Below, in pieces: positions 9,277-20,522 of a DNA stretch of 64,000 nucleotides. This DNA comes from Rhipidocladum racemiflorum. Its lineage: Eukaryota > Streptophyta > Magnoliopsida > Poales > Poaceae. Made by a program: the position numbers and the translations under genes. The stretch's first letter is position 1; every line of letters begins with the position of its first letter. The notes beneath the pieces were generated by a model. It searched no databases. It was not told where the DNA came from and saw only the letters and a program-made list of their open reading frames with translations. The DNA is taken from the NCBI GenBank assembly GCA_036346355.1, contig CM070591.1, positions 23,978,001 to 24,042,000 on the forward strand, given 5' to 3'.

Positions 9277-10186
9277 TGATGAGGACATCACTCCTTTGGA
9301 TACACGCATACATCATGGTCCTATGACACGAGCTCGTGCACGTCAATTAAATCATAAGGTGAGCTCGTTTCTCACTATTCATCATAATAATATTATTGAG
9401 GATGGGATGCTACTAAATATTTGTGATGTCTTACTGCTTAGGAACATGGGAGAAGAACGCCAAGTCAATCCGAGGTTCAAGTCATCCACAATTCGGCCTC
9501 CGAGTCTAGTTCGGAGTCAGCGGACAGCCCTTCACTAAAACGGGCATAACTTTCTCATACGGAGTCCGATTGAGGAGTTCTTGTGCTTGTTAGAAAGATA
9601 ACGATGAGATCTTTCCAATCGATCTGGTCTCAGCTCCAGATTCATCACCAGTCGGTAGGAATCATCAAAAGAACACACAAAATCAATGTTTTGGGGCTAT
9701 TTTGGGCCTTGTTAGCGTGTGTTGGCCAAGCCCAGTTGTGTGCCCCCCTTAGCTACTGGCTGGTCATGGTGGGCGTGGCCCGTGGTGTGGCGCCCCACCT
9801 CTGGCGAATATTAGTACCATATTGCTTAGCGCTTGCTCTCGGGTAACCCCTCACTACTAGACTTGGGTCTTGCTTAGATTTGAACTAGACACATTGTCTG
9901 TTTATCGCCGATCATCAGTTTGTAGAACCCAAACTTCGTGTGCTTAATTTTAATCTGCAATTTAAGATTGCTCTTCTGCGTTCTTGCTTGTGTTCTCGAT
10001 TCGCTTGCAGGGATAAGCCTTCTTGGCGAGGTCAACCGTGTTCGTGCGTGGTTGGTAACCAACGGAGCCGTGGTGTAGCGATTGCAGGGTTCGGTCTGTT
10101 CGGATTGGAAGCCGGGTCGTCAACATCGAGTCTCCACCAATCGACTTACCTCTACCTATTGGAAGATTGGGCCACCATGCGCATCA
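9277..10186 (+). repeat. 5' LTR of element D (CRM-like chromovirus, 910 bp)
   Basis: It starts TGATGAGGACATC and ends GCATCA, so its tips form the inverted repeat TGAT...ATCA. A tRNA-Met type primer binding site follows two bases later. The size, the TGATGA-type start and the presence of the pol C-terminal reading frame inside the LTR all fit the CRM lineage of centromeric chromoviruses as I know it. D continues at 56998-58474 after removal of C2, and again beyond E outside the window. Confidence 0.75.
9278..9538 (+). CDS. C-terminal tail of gypsy pol encoded within the LTR of D
   Basis: An open frame enters the LTR at its first bases (DEDITPLDTRIHHGP) and continues with the GPMTRARARQLN motif and a DVLLLRN segment before a stop at 9536-9538, about 86 residues. 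'GP-TRARARQLN' followed by '-LLRN' is the usual tail of the polyprotein in a group of grass gypsy elements. It makes sense only for the 3' LTR, where it would be read through from integrase; in this 5' LTR it is a passive copy made by reverse transcription. There is no promoter or start for it here. Confidence 0.6.
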   Translation, partial: DEDITPLDTRIHHGPMTRARARQLNHKVSSFLTIHHNNIIEDGMLLNICDVLLLRNMGEERQVNPRFKSSTIRPPSLVRSQRTALH

Positions 10187-10188
10187 AG

Positions 10189-10201
10189 TGGTATTAGAGC
10201 C
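10189..10201 (+). other. Primer binding site of D (tRNA-Met type)
   Basis: tggtattagagcc lies two bases after the LTR. It differs by one C-to-T change from tggtatcagagcc, the complement of the 3' end of initiator tRNA-Met used by most plant gypsy elements. Confidence 0.8.
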
Positions 10202-11493
10202 GCGGTTTACCGATAGGTAACACTAGTTTCCCCATATTTATCATTGTTGCCCCCGTCCTAGTCCAGAAAAATTAGCCCTAAAAAAAAGATTGATGATCTG
10301 TTCGTACTGTCCTAGAACCCTTTATGCCATTGCAATTTTCGTTTTCAGTTTGCTTTGTTGAATTTATGTCCATAGTCATTGTCTTGTTGCTGGTTGTAGT
10401 CGTGAAACTTAGATCTAGTTTGATGTCTTTCCGCTGCCCTAGATCAACCCACCACAACCGACGCCCGAAAACCAAACCGAGTCCTAATCTGTTTGCCCTC
10501 GCGATCCGCCTTGCGTAATCTGTCTCGCACCGCAAGCCCTGGATAAGTCGCGAGCCGCCTTGTGTCAATTTCCCAGCCACCGCTAGCCTTTCTTTCTTAA
10601 GCCGCAGTCCTATCATTTTCTTAACCCTAACCGGAACTGCAGAAAAGAAGTGAAGCCCGAGTTAGACCCAATCCGCGCAGCGTTCACTAAAATGGCCATA
10701 ACTTTTGCATACGAACTCCGATTTGGGTCTACTTTTTTTTGTTTCGAAGGGGACGACGATGCGCACGTGAAAATTTCACATGTATTTAGACTATTGCATT
10801 TTAGACCCTCAAAAAAATCTTCTAAGACCGAGTTTCGGCGCCCGGAAGTTTGCTGTCCCGTTTTTGTCAATTCTTTCGGACATCTGTTTACTGTCGTCTG
10901 TTGCTCCAAATTGTGAGGTTTTTGTTTCTTCTCTGAGTTAAGAGGTATATATTTGTGATAGAATAAAAAAAAGTGAAAAACAAATTAAAAAAAATATAAG
11001 AGGAGAGAAAGAGCCAAACCGGCAAAAAAAACAGAGAGGAGAAAGAGGAGAAGCAAAAAAGGAGACAAAGAGAAGGAGAAAAACAGAATTGCTTGTATTC
11101 CTTGAGTCCTTTGTACTTCAGTTTATCCCTAGCTTGGTTGAACTAGTTCTAGGGACACGTTTAGGCCAGCAATTGCAACAAGTACTTTGGACATTTATTC
11201 AGCTTTGCTATTCTGTTTTTGATATTGCTTATTCCTTTGCTACTTGACATTGCCTTCCAAGCTCCACACACTTCTTATCAGTTCAGGTCCTACCTTGCAA
11301 TCGCCTCGCTCACACTCTACTCACGGTATCATGAACCAGCCACTGGTTGCACCTTCCTGTTGCGTTGGTAAGAACACTTGTAAGAGCGTGGTAAGACGCT
11401 TGAGAGTTAGTGAATCCACCTTCTTCCACCAAAGTAGTTGATAGGGATTATACCACTAATTGTCTTTGTTTCCTTTGTCTTTCTTTCAACTAT
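10202..11493 (+). other. Untranslated leader of D
   Basis: About 1.3 kb with no convincing coding frame between the primer binding site and gag. It holds a purine-rich, A-rich stretch at about 10955-11090 and an 'aaaatggccataacttttgcatacga' block near 10690 that resembles the 'aaacgggcataactttctcatacgga' block in the LTR at 9540. The leader ends exactly where C2 inserted; the gag ATG is on the far side at 56998. Confidence 0.6.
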
Positions 11494-11498
11494 CAATG
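11494..11498. repeat. Target-site duplication of C2, left copy
   Basis: CAATG, identical to 56995-56999 at the other end of C2. Confidence 0.9.
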
Positions 11499-13723
11499 TG
11501 TCGGGACCCGAATTTGCAAATCTGGACCCTCTATGTATTCAGCACTAGTCTAGGATCACGCTAGTGCACACAGTCTCAACATTGGTAAATATCACAATCA
11601 TACCACTCGATAATAATAAAGTACTTTAATTAGATAATCAACTGGTTGCTTGACCTTAAGGTCAAGTCACAAATATACGCCTCGCAGGGCGAAACTTAAT
11701 AAAAGAGAAATAATAGCAGCGGAAGAAGTAAGATAACATCGTGGCGCCATCCAGTATACCACAGGCAACTGACTGGGCTCGCTCGCTAGTTAGACGGTTC
11801 CTCTTGGAGCTCCTCCTCTAAAGCTGGTGTAGACTCTTCCTCAACTAGTGTTGTATTGTGGCAAGGGTGAGCACTTGGTACTCAGCAAGTCATGCACAGA
11901 ATGCAAACTAATACACTACATGCATGGCTTAGTATGAAGGAATAGCTCAGGGTATAGTTGCAATAAAACAGCATTTGGCAAGTAGCATAAGTAGATTCAA
12001 AAGCGGTAGAAACAAGTATAAGATCAATAACTTTTCCAGGAGTTAAATAAACATCTTTTCCAATCCTAATCCACATTTCCATCAACATCATTATTAAACC
12101 AAACCCAACCCTTCAAGTCTAAGTTATTTTCGAGAAAGTCTAACCCTTGACTGTAATTCCCGAGCGATGTCCAATGCCACGGACACGGCTATTCGAATAG
12201 ATTTTTTCACTCTGCAGAGGTTATGCACTTTACCCACAAGATACAGTCAAACACCACAAAGGCGAGTGCCCGTAACAAAGTCTTTCAGAAACTTCTAACA
12301 GCACAAGTGGTCCTCTCCGGTGATTGCACACTAACCCTTCCCTTAGCGAAGGCGAAGTTTAGGCCAATCTACCATTAGATGGGTACCTGGCCGCAGCCCC
12401 GGTACGCTCCCCCGTACAACTACACAAAAGATATAGTTGACACCCAGAGGTCCCACAGGTACGTTATTAGTGACTTAATGAACTAGGTCCGTCCCATTAC
12501 AGACATGTGGTTGCACGTTTGACTCAGTTCAAAGGCTTGCAAGGTTAAGTCCTTAGGGTGACCAGGGCAAGACTACCAGAAAAACCAAAACAACGTTCAC
12601 GGTGCCACAACTGGCCCGCCCGATCATTCTTGCCACATGCCCCGGTCAAAATCTACTTATCAAAGCCCCAGTTGATTACTATGCACCACGTGCCATCAAC
12701 ATCACAACACATGATACCTTTCCAAAACAGGTTCAATATATCATTAAGTCAATATTAACATTTGATTGTCCAAAATCATGTCATAAGCGCGTAGCAGGTC
12801 TAAGCAATCTACTACAACGATCTAAATTCCCATGTTGGCAATTTAATATTGTCCAACTAATAATCCACAACTAGGGTGACAAGGGGTCATGGCACATATT
12901 TAATTAACCAAGGTGTCATACAGCAATTTGGCATTTATCTAATTTCCCATAATTAAGTAAAGCATTTTCTAATCAAGCTAGCATGCAATAATTTAAACCA
13001 AATTAATTTGAAAATGGGAGCAACATGGTCAAAGCACAATTTGCCTTCAAAGAGTACTTGTTCTTGGTCCTGAGCTGGCTCCTGGGTCAACACTTCACCT
13101 TCGAAGCCTTCGGGCACTTCAACGTCTACTCGTAAAGCGTGCAAATAGCAATAAATAAATAAATATTAGACAAAAAGTGTCCAAACATCCAAATAAAGTT
13201 CATAAACAGAGAGAGCATAATTTTATGAATTTTTAGGAACTTGAATCGTCGAAATCGGAGTTAAAACGCAAAAGTTATCACCGTTTAAAGTTTAAAGAAA
13301 ACATTAATTAATTATAAACAGAGAAATATTCATCATCAAAAATTAATTAAAATTCATATTTGAGTAGGTCTCATTTTTTTGAAAATTTAGAAATTTGAAT
13401 CACTCAAATCGGAGTTGAAACGCAAAATTTATAAGCGTTTGAAGTTTGAATCCATTTTTGAAATCAATTATTTGAATTAATAAGTCCTTTTTCTTTTTCG
13501 GAAAATAATTATTGCGTCAGCACCGACACGCGTCAGCACCTGATTGGTCCACGTGGTCTTGCGGACGGCAGCACCGGACGGCTCCCGTGATGATGTTAGC
13601 ATGACGTCATCAAGACACGTGGCATCACCCGGGTGCTGCCACGTGTCCCGATCTACGGGTTCAGTCCACGCGTGCTGCCCGGTCCACGGTGGACTTGGTC
13701 CACCGGATCGGGCGGTCGCTGAC

Positions 13724-13728
13724 ATGCG
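13724..13728. repeat. Target-site duplication of A, left copy
   Basis: ATGCG, identical to 22743-22747. Confidence 0.9.
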
Positions 13729-15967
13729 TGTAACACCCCGGCATTTACTATGCCCGAATGTTACCAAACATAAGCTAAACAACATCTAAATACCACATTT
13801 AACATCAAATTCCAGCAAAGGTGCATAGACTAAAAACCGAGATTTCGGCAGCACCTCCTTTGTTTTATCATGAATTTAAGAAACAGCAACAATATAGCAT
13901 TATATGGCAATAAGAGAAACATCTAAACAGCAATAAATAAAGTCTTAATGACAATAAAAGACTAACATCAAGCTCTTAAAGTTCCAAGTGTCAAACAAAC
14001 AATAGAACTCTCATTAACCAAGCTAAGACTTAATTTAAAGGCCATCACACGCAATTTATTATCCAACTAAATGAATTGACTTGGGGAAACATTAAGGTGA
14101 AGCAACGTGTGAGAGTGTGACTATTCCCCTTTCCCGCATGCCGTTCTCATGGTACCTAAAACAACAAGAAAACACAAGGGTGAGTTCGAAAACTCAAGCA
14201 AGCATACCGCAATGGACAACAAGCATAACAACAAGTCAATAACATCTTTCAGATGTATAACATCTCATTCATGAATACTTATCAATACCATCATCAATTT
14301 GTATGCGATGTAATGCATTGCTCCTGACCCTCCGAACCTCATACCGGTATGGGAAGTACACACCCGTCGGTGTGCACCCTTTCCTCCCTTCCATCCCGAA
14401 GATGGAGGGTGCCTACTCGCTTCCAAACACCACGTGGATGGAATCACGACATAGGACTTACTCAATGGCGTTCCGGATTAGTCATAACTTTCTCACCGAC
14501 CTTGCCGGACTAGTTAAGACTTTCTCACCGCCCTCGCCCTATCTCATGACATGCATGCAACCATGCCAATTATCATATTTAATTCACATATTAACACATG
14601 GCATCATAATATGTTAAACATGCTCATCATATCATATCATTCATTAACACATGGCAAGTGGACATATATCATGTAGGCAATTCCATCTAATTTCAACATG
14701 CAACCTACAACTTGCTATCCATCACAACACACTTGCCTCAACCACGTGCAACGGATTGGCGGGAAGAAGAGGGAACTTCCGGGGTCACACCACCTGCACA
14801 TAGGCATCACACACTCACAATCATAACCTCAAAACAGTACACACGCCCCCATCTAACCCGACATTGCCAACTACTCGCAAAACCTAAAAACAGAGGTTCT
14901 GTCCCGGCGGAACAGCAGCCTTGCAAAAGGCATAACTTGAGTTCTGGGACTCCAAATCGAATAAACGAGTACACCGTCGCGAAGCTTAGGAAATTTCCCA
15001 ACTTTTTCTAGTTATAGGAAAGACTGATTCGGACTCTAAAATTGTTTAATCTACAGATTACCACAATCTGTTCCAGTTACGTCACAGATTTTTAGGCGCT
15101 CGGTAAAACAGCCATAACTTTCAAACGGCTGATCGGAAATTAACGTGCTTTACGTCCACGGAAAGATAATTAAATTATCTACAACTTCCTAGAAGTCCGT
15201 ACGGTCTGATTCGGATTCTAAATCGACGGAAACTCGAACCCTAGTTCGACTGCTCAATCTGCCCGAAAACAGAAACGTGGACAACTTTAGATCTAACCCA
15301 AATTACTTCAAACCAACGCCTCCAATTGATCTAAAAACTTGATAAACACCCTAATAACAGTACCTAGATCAATTCCAAGGATCCCCATGTTCATACCTTT
15401 GCCCGAAGCACAAAACTCCAATCAATCTCCGCGGATCTCCTCGCGAATCGCTCCTCGCTCCACGGTCCTCGCTCCTCGCTCCTCGCTCCTCGCTCCTCGC
15501 GCCTCGCTCCACGGGATGGATCCACGAGGTGCAGGGGTGGGGTGGCCACCCTAGGGCAGCAAGGGGTGGAGGGGAGGTGGTGTGGAGGTGGAGAGGGGGG
15601 TGGAGGGGGCGCACGGTGGGGAGAGGGAAGGGTGGATGCGGCTAGGGCTTTGGGGGGTGGAGGGAGGCGCCAAGAGGGGAGGTGGGGCGCAATAGAGGGG
15701 AGGGGGGGCGCATATAAGGCAGGGAGGGCCTCCTTTCAGCCCTCAACAAGGAAACCTACGCTCATACGGACTCAAACACCTCCCCACTAAAGCCCACGTA
15801 AGGCCCAAACTCCCGTGAAGGCCCAAAACCCCGAAAACGGCCCGGAAAAGGCCCGGAAAAGCTATTAACCTCCAATTCTTATGGTCTTAACCTTATTTCC
15901 ACATCTCATAATGTTTATAGCCTCATCATGTTCAATAATCAAGGATACGACACTCCGAGGTGTCACA
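13729..15967 (-). repeat. 3' LTR of A (2239 bp)
   Basis: On the minus strand it starts tgtgacacctcggagtgtcg at 15967, adjoining the polypurine tract, and ends gccggggtgttaca at 13729, adjoining the TSD. It contains the 57-bp exon-like block (14737-14793), the hairpin cluster (about 14340-14410) and the 7-bp repeat (15449-15511). Confidence 0.9.
15449..15511. repeat. 7-bp tandem repeat GCTCCTC, expanded copy
   Basis: About nine imperfect copies of GCTCCTC, against about six in the other LTR at 22241-22282. The difference must have arisen after insertion, because the two LTRs were identical at that time. Confidence 0.85.
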
Positions 15968-15984
15968 TTCTTCCCCCCTTCAAC
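15968..15984 (-). other. Polypurine tract of A
   Basis: The minus strand reads gttgaaggggggaagaa directly before the LTR start. Confidence 0.85.
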
Positions 15985-16042
15985 AGGATTCGACCTCGAA
16001 TCTAAACGCACCAATCACGAAACCCAGCAAAACCAAAGACAG

Positions 16043-17219
16043 CTAGGTTTTCACATCACATACCTGAGGCGAAAAGCTCAGATACTTCTCGCATGCGAGA
16101 TTCCAGCTCCCAAGTCGCTTCTCTCTCAGTCGATGTGACCACAAGACCTTGACAAACTTAAGCGTCCTGTTCTTCATCACTCGCTCTGAAGTCCCCAGAA
16201 TATCCACAGGACGGGACTCGAAGGTGAGGTCCTGCTCAAGCACTAATGGTTCCAATGGAACCACCAACTCCGGATCGTGCAAGTATTTCTTCAACATCGA
16301 GACATGGAACACATCATGCACACCTTGCATGGATTCCGGTAGCTCTAGGCGATAGGCCAACCTGCCAACTCGGGCAAGGATAGGAAAAGGCCCAACATAC
16401 CTTGGACTGAGCTTTCCTTTGGTGCCAAAACGCACCACACCCTTGGTGGGAGATACTCGCAAGAGTACGCTATCACCCACCTCAAACTCCAAGTCTCGCC
16501 GCCTCACATCAAGATAGCTCTTCTGCGCTCTGTCTTCAGGTGCGAGAAGGTTCTGCCGAACCTCCGACACGCGATCAACGATCTGCTGAACCCAATCCGC
16601 CCAAGAATAGCTCTCGCCCACAAGATCCCAACAAAGTGGCGATCTGCACTTCCGACCATACAAGATTACCTCATAAGGAGCAGCCGGATCTTTGGAATGG
16701 TAGCCGTTATTGTAAGCAAACTCTGCAAGGGGCAAATGGTCTTCCCAGCTACCCTTCCAAGCCATCACACAGGCCCCGAGCATGTCCTCCAAAGTTTGGA
16801 TGGTACGCTCAGACCGCCCATCCTGTCTGAGGGTGAAAAGCGGTACTAAGGCAAAGCCGCGTACTCCAAAGCACTCTGCAAACTCTCCCGAACTTGGAGA
16901 CGAACTTCGCATCCCGATCAGAGATAATGGTCTTGGGTACACCATGCAATCTCACAATCTCCCGCACATAGATGGGAGCCAACTCGCCATTGAATTGGTC
17001 GTGCGGATGGGAATGAAATGCGCAGACTTGCCGAGACTGGTCCACCACAACCCAAACAGCATCCTTCCCTCGTGGAGAACGAGGTAGACCAACCACGAAA
17101 TCCATGGAGATGTCATCCCATGGCCACACAGAACCTCCAAGGGCTGCAACAGGCCGTGGACGTTTATGCTCAGCTTTGATCTTCCTGGCAAATCCCACAA
17201 GACGCCACATACTTGGCAA
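16043..17219 (-). pseudogene. Integrase and chromodomain-like region of A
   Basis: The minus strand encodes a gypsy integrase in at least two frames. The core includes SMDFVVGLP (first catalytic Asp), GVPKTIISDRDAKF (second Asp) and, after a frame break near 16810, DGRSERTIQTLEDML (Glu). The C-terminal part runs unbroken for about 250 residues: SYLDVRRRDLEFEVGDSVLL, GKLSPRYVGPF and GVHDVFHVSMLKKYL. After this comes a chromodomain-like stretch (RPVDILG...LKFVKVLWSHRL) that loses the usual E-TWE-E motif, probably by frameshift. Integrase would insert the cDNA into host chromatin; this copy is not functional as read. Confidence 0.85.
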
Positions 17220-17574
17220 TATCCACTCTCATCCTTTTCCACCGTAAATTCTTCTTCAAGTCCTCAGACATCTTGGTCTCTCCAGATGGACCGTGTACGG
17301 GTGCGATGAGCTTCTCTCGTAATATCTTCTTTCACTTGAGATTTCTGGGCACGCCTGCACGGCCTGAAACCTCAAAACTCCCGCATCATCAACGGTAAAG
17401 TCTCCGACTTGCCATCCTCAAGGCGTTCCTCACTGCTGGAGCAAACGATCATCTTTCTTGTGCCTCCCGCGACACGCCGGAATCGCCGACTCAAGAATCA
17501 ATTGAGTTTCAGCTTGCACGGTCCGGCAAAGCGTAGAGGAGACTCCCAACCGCTCAAAATCAGCAACAAGACAA

Positions 17575-17913
17575 TCAACAACAGGGGCATTGTCTTGCAT
17601 CGAGAGCGTCGGCCACCACATTTGCCTTCCCCGGATGATACTGGATAGTGAGGTCATAATGCTTTATCAATTCTAGCCACCTCCTCTGCCTCAAGTTCAA
17701 ATCTTTCTGAGTAAAGATGTACTTGAGGCTCTTGTGATCAGAAAAAATATCACAATATTCGCCGAAAAAATAATGCCTCCATATCTTCAATGCAAACACA
17801 ACGGCGGCTAGCTCAAGATCATGGGAGGGATAGTTACGCTCATGCTTTTTCAGCTGCCTCGAAGCATAAGCAATCACCTTGCCATTTTGCATGAGCACAC
17901 AACCAAGTCCCAA
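17575..17913 (-). pseudogene. RNase H domain fragment of A
   Basis: A 112-codon open segment includes GLGCVLMQNGKVIAYASRQL, HDLELAAVVFALKIWRHY (the catalytic Glu), SDHKSLKYIFTQKDL (a catalytic Asp) and the end YHPGKANVVADAL. These are the hallmarks of gypsy RNase H, which removes the RNA strand during reverse transcription. It is separated from RT by frame breaks. Confidence 0.85.
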
Positions 17914-18037
17914 CCGAGAAGCATCGTAATAAACAGTGAAGCGCTTCCCGGTTCGGGAAGGGTAAGAACAGGAGCGATCACTAACTTCTCCTTCAAAGTG
18001 CAGAAGCTGTGCTCACACTCTGCGATCCACTGGAACT

Positions 18038-18869
18038 TCATCCCTTTCTCGAGTCAATTTGTGAAAGTGGCTTGGCAATGATAGAGAAATCCTGCACAAA
18101 ACGCAGATAGTAGCCAGCCAACCCAATGAAACTACGCACCTCTTTGACATTGGAAGGCCTCTTCCAATCCAAAACTGCTGAGACTTTGCTAGGATCTACA
18201 TATATGCCCTCTGGATTGATGATGTGTCCAAGAAAACCCACTTCGAAATCCGTAACTCGCACTTTTTCAGCTTAGCAAAGAATTGATTCTCCTCAGGGTA
18301 CTCGGCACAAGCCTCAAGTGTCGCTCATGCTCCTCTTCGATTTAGAGTAAATCGAATGTCATCGATGAACACTACCACAAACTCATCAAGGTACTTGTGT
18401 AGCATACTGTTCATCGCCTCCATAAAGACAAATAGGAGCATTAGTTAGTCCAAAAGACATAACTTTAAATTCATAATGCCCATACCTAGTGGAGAAAGCG
18501 ATCTTCTCAATGTCCTGCTCCCTCACACGGATCTGATTATACCCCCGATCAAGATCAATTTTGGAGAACACCTTTGCTCCCTTCAATTGGTCAAACAGAT
18601 CCTCGATGCGAGGCAAAGGATACTTGTTTTTGACTGTCACTTGGTTAAGAGCACGATAATCAATGCACATACGCCAACTTCCATCCTTCTTCGAGACGAA
18701 GAGGACGGTGCTCCCCATGGCGAACGCTACGCCGAATGAAGCCTTTGGCCATGAGATCCTCCAATCGCTTCTTCAACTCGTCTTGAAAAGGTCGAGCCAA
18801 GCGGTATGGAGAGATAGAAATAGGTCGAGTGCCCGGAGCAAGATCAATACGAAACTCCACATTCCTCAC
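18038..18869 (-). pseudogene. Reverse transcriptase region of A
   Basis: RT segments lie in several frames. They include FRIDLAPGTRPIS-SPYRLA, FVSKKDGSWRMCIDYRALN, NKYPLPRIEDLFDQLKGAKV, FSKIDL and MSFGLTNAP. The catalytic FIDD is at about 18358-18369 in another frame, followed by FLGHIINPEGIYVDPSKVSA and SFIGLAGYY. The N-terminal 69-residue frame loses register at the SSPWGAP-equivalent motif. The gene order and motifs are ordinary for gypsy pol; the breaks make it inactive as read. Confidence 0.85.
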
Positions 18870-19002
18870 AGAGGTAGACCAGGCAACTCGTCAGGGAACA
18901 CATCAACAAACTCCTTCACTACAGAAATCTCCTCAATGGGAATCGAGGAAGATGGCTTCTCAGACAAAGTCATGAGGAAACCCAATAGCCTCAAACGCCG
19001 AC

Positions 19003-19400
19003 TTAAAACAAACTAGTCAAAGCAAAGACGGAATCGGAGGGTATACCACCCTGAAAGGTCAACTCTTCACGGACGGGCCTGCAAGGAAAGCTGTCTTCCG
19101 AAACAACAGATCTTAGCACGGCATCGATGCAGCCACCCATGCCCAAAATGACATCAAAAGGAGCCAATCGGATCACCATGAGATTGGCAAAGAAAACCTC
19201 ATCATCAATGGCAATGGTGCAACCAGGGCAAACCAAAGAACTAGCAATCAAACCCCAGGAGAATCGACTAACACGGACTCGTAAATCCGATGAACTCCCA
19301 ACTTAGCTCTACTAGCAAACTCCGAAGACACAAAGGAATAGGATGCACCGAATTCAAATAGAACAAAGGCATCAACAGAATCCACGAGCAGAGTACCTAA
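19003..19400 (-). pseudogene. Aspartic protease region of A with altered active site
   Basis: The minus strand reads VLFEFGASYSFVSSEFASRA near 19290-19360, where the family has LFDSGASHSF. The catalytic Asp-Ser is replaced by Glu-Phe, so the polyprotein protease should be dead. Downstream, APFDVILGM (about 19140) matches the conserved -FDVILGMDWL motif, with the DWL changed. A frame break separates the two parts. Confidence 0.75.
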
Positions 19401-20184
19401 AACCACCTCTGGATGCCGGTGACTCGGCGGTCGGCAAAGCGTACACTCTGGTGGCGCCGAGACGTATGAGCCCGACTCGGTGATGCCCCATCAAGGCTGG
19501 GGCGGAGGAGGCAACCGAGGAGGAACAGGCAGCCGGGCACCAAGACGCCGCTGGTGGCGCCACGCAAAGGGTGGCTGAGAAACAGGGCAGCCATCATGTG
19601 CACCGATCCTCCGAAGACGCCGCCTGGAGTGGGAGGAGAAGACACCGTCTCCCACTTGATGATGCTACCGGATTCATCCGGCGGACTCGTCCGTATGGCC
19701 AGCTTGCCACGGTGGTTGCAACTCCCGGTCCAACCACACTCACGAAAGCACGGTGCTCACCACCGCACTCAGAACGATCCGCGAAAATCCAATACAAAAC
19801 ACTTTTCTTTTGGTTCAGCTCAACTAAAGCCAAGAAAAACAGCGAAACCGACCGTCAGAACGGCAGAGAACATCCGAAGGGAACCACCATCAACTCTTCT
19901 ATTTGACTCCAGTCAACTACCCGATCAAGGACAGAAAGGATAAGCATTCTTCTCCTACAGGGGTTAATAGTTCTTCGGTGATGGCGCTAACCAGCCACAC
20001 CGTCAAACCTCACCGTTACTATGAACCAAAAAGAGGTGACTGACACCCTTCGGCACCACAACCCCACTTTTATCACCACAACAGGAACAATCCAATCATT
20101 TATACAGACAGACTCCACAACTCTCTGGGAGCCTCGCCCCTGGCCTCCACGGCCACGGCGTCCACGGCCTCTACCCCTCGGCAT
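19401..20184 (-). pseudogene. gag remnant of A
   Basis: At 20184 the minus strand opens with MPRGRGRGRRGRGGQGRG, the basic Arg/Gly-rich start common at the N-terminus of gypsy gag. The frame ends after 65 codons. The rest of the interval has no recognisable capsid or CCHC motif. Part of it (19800-19950) aligns with element B's interior at about 49640-49800, so both families share this portion of gag-derived DNA. Confidence 0.5.
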
Positions 20185-20522
20185 GGCTGCTTAGACAGAC
20201 AACCATCCAAACACAAAATCATAAACACAAAATCACACAATCAAGATCATAGATCAAACATCATCATAAGCATATCCTTCATTAAATAATTAAGCGCAAT
20301 GCAATGATGAACCAAAACCCCATCCTACTGTGCAACCAAGTGTGTCAAATTTTAGATTAGTTATACCACTTTTACAAGTTTTAATGTTGCTATCTTATAA
20401 CAAAGTTTTAGTTAAGACCTAAGCCATGTTTCTAAGTTATTCCACATCACATTTTAGTTGTACCCTATAGCATGACACTAAAAATTCACATTCCAAGGAC
20501 CTACAAACCGCTCGATACTAAT
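20185..20522 (-). other. 5' untranslated leader and decayed primer binding site of A
   Basis: The minus strand next to the 5' LTR reads gattagtatcgagcgg where element B has gttggtatcagagcg. The tRNA-Met complement is therefore recognisable but altered at several bases. The following ggtccttggaatgtg block also matches B (49226-49241). No gene is visible in this 0.34 kb. Confidence 0.65.

Noticed and set aside
16149..19016. Plus-strand ORFs across the pol region of A
   Set aside because: They are shadows antisense to clear RT, RNase H and integrase motifs on the minus strand.
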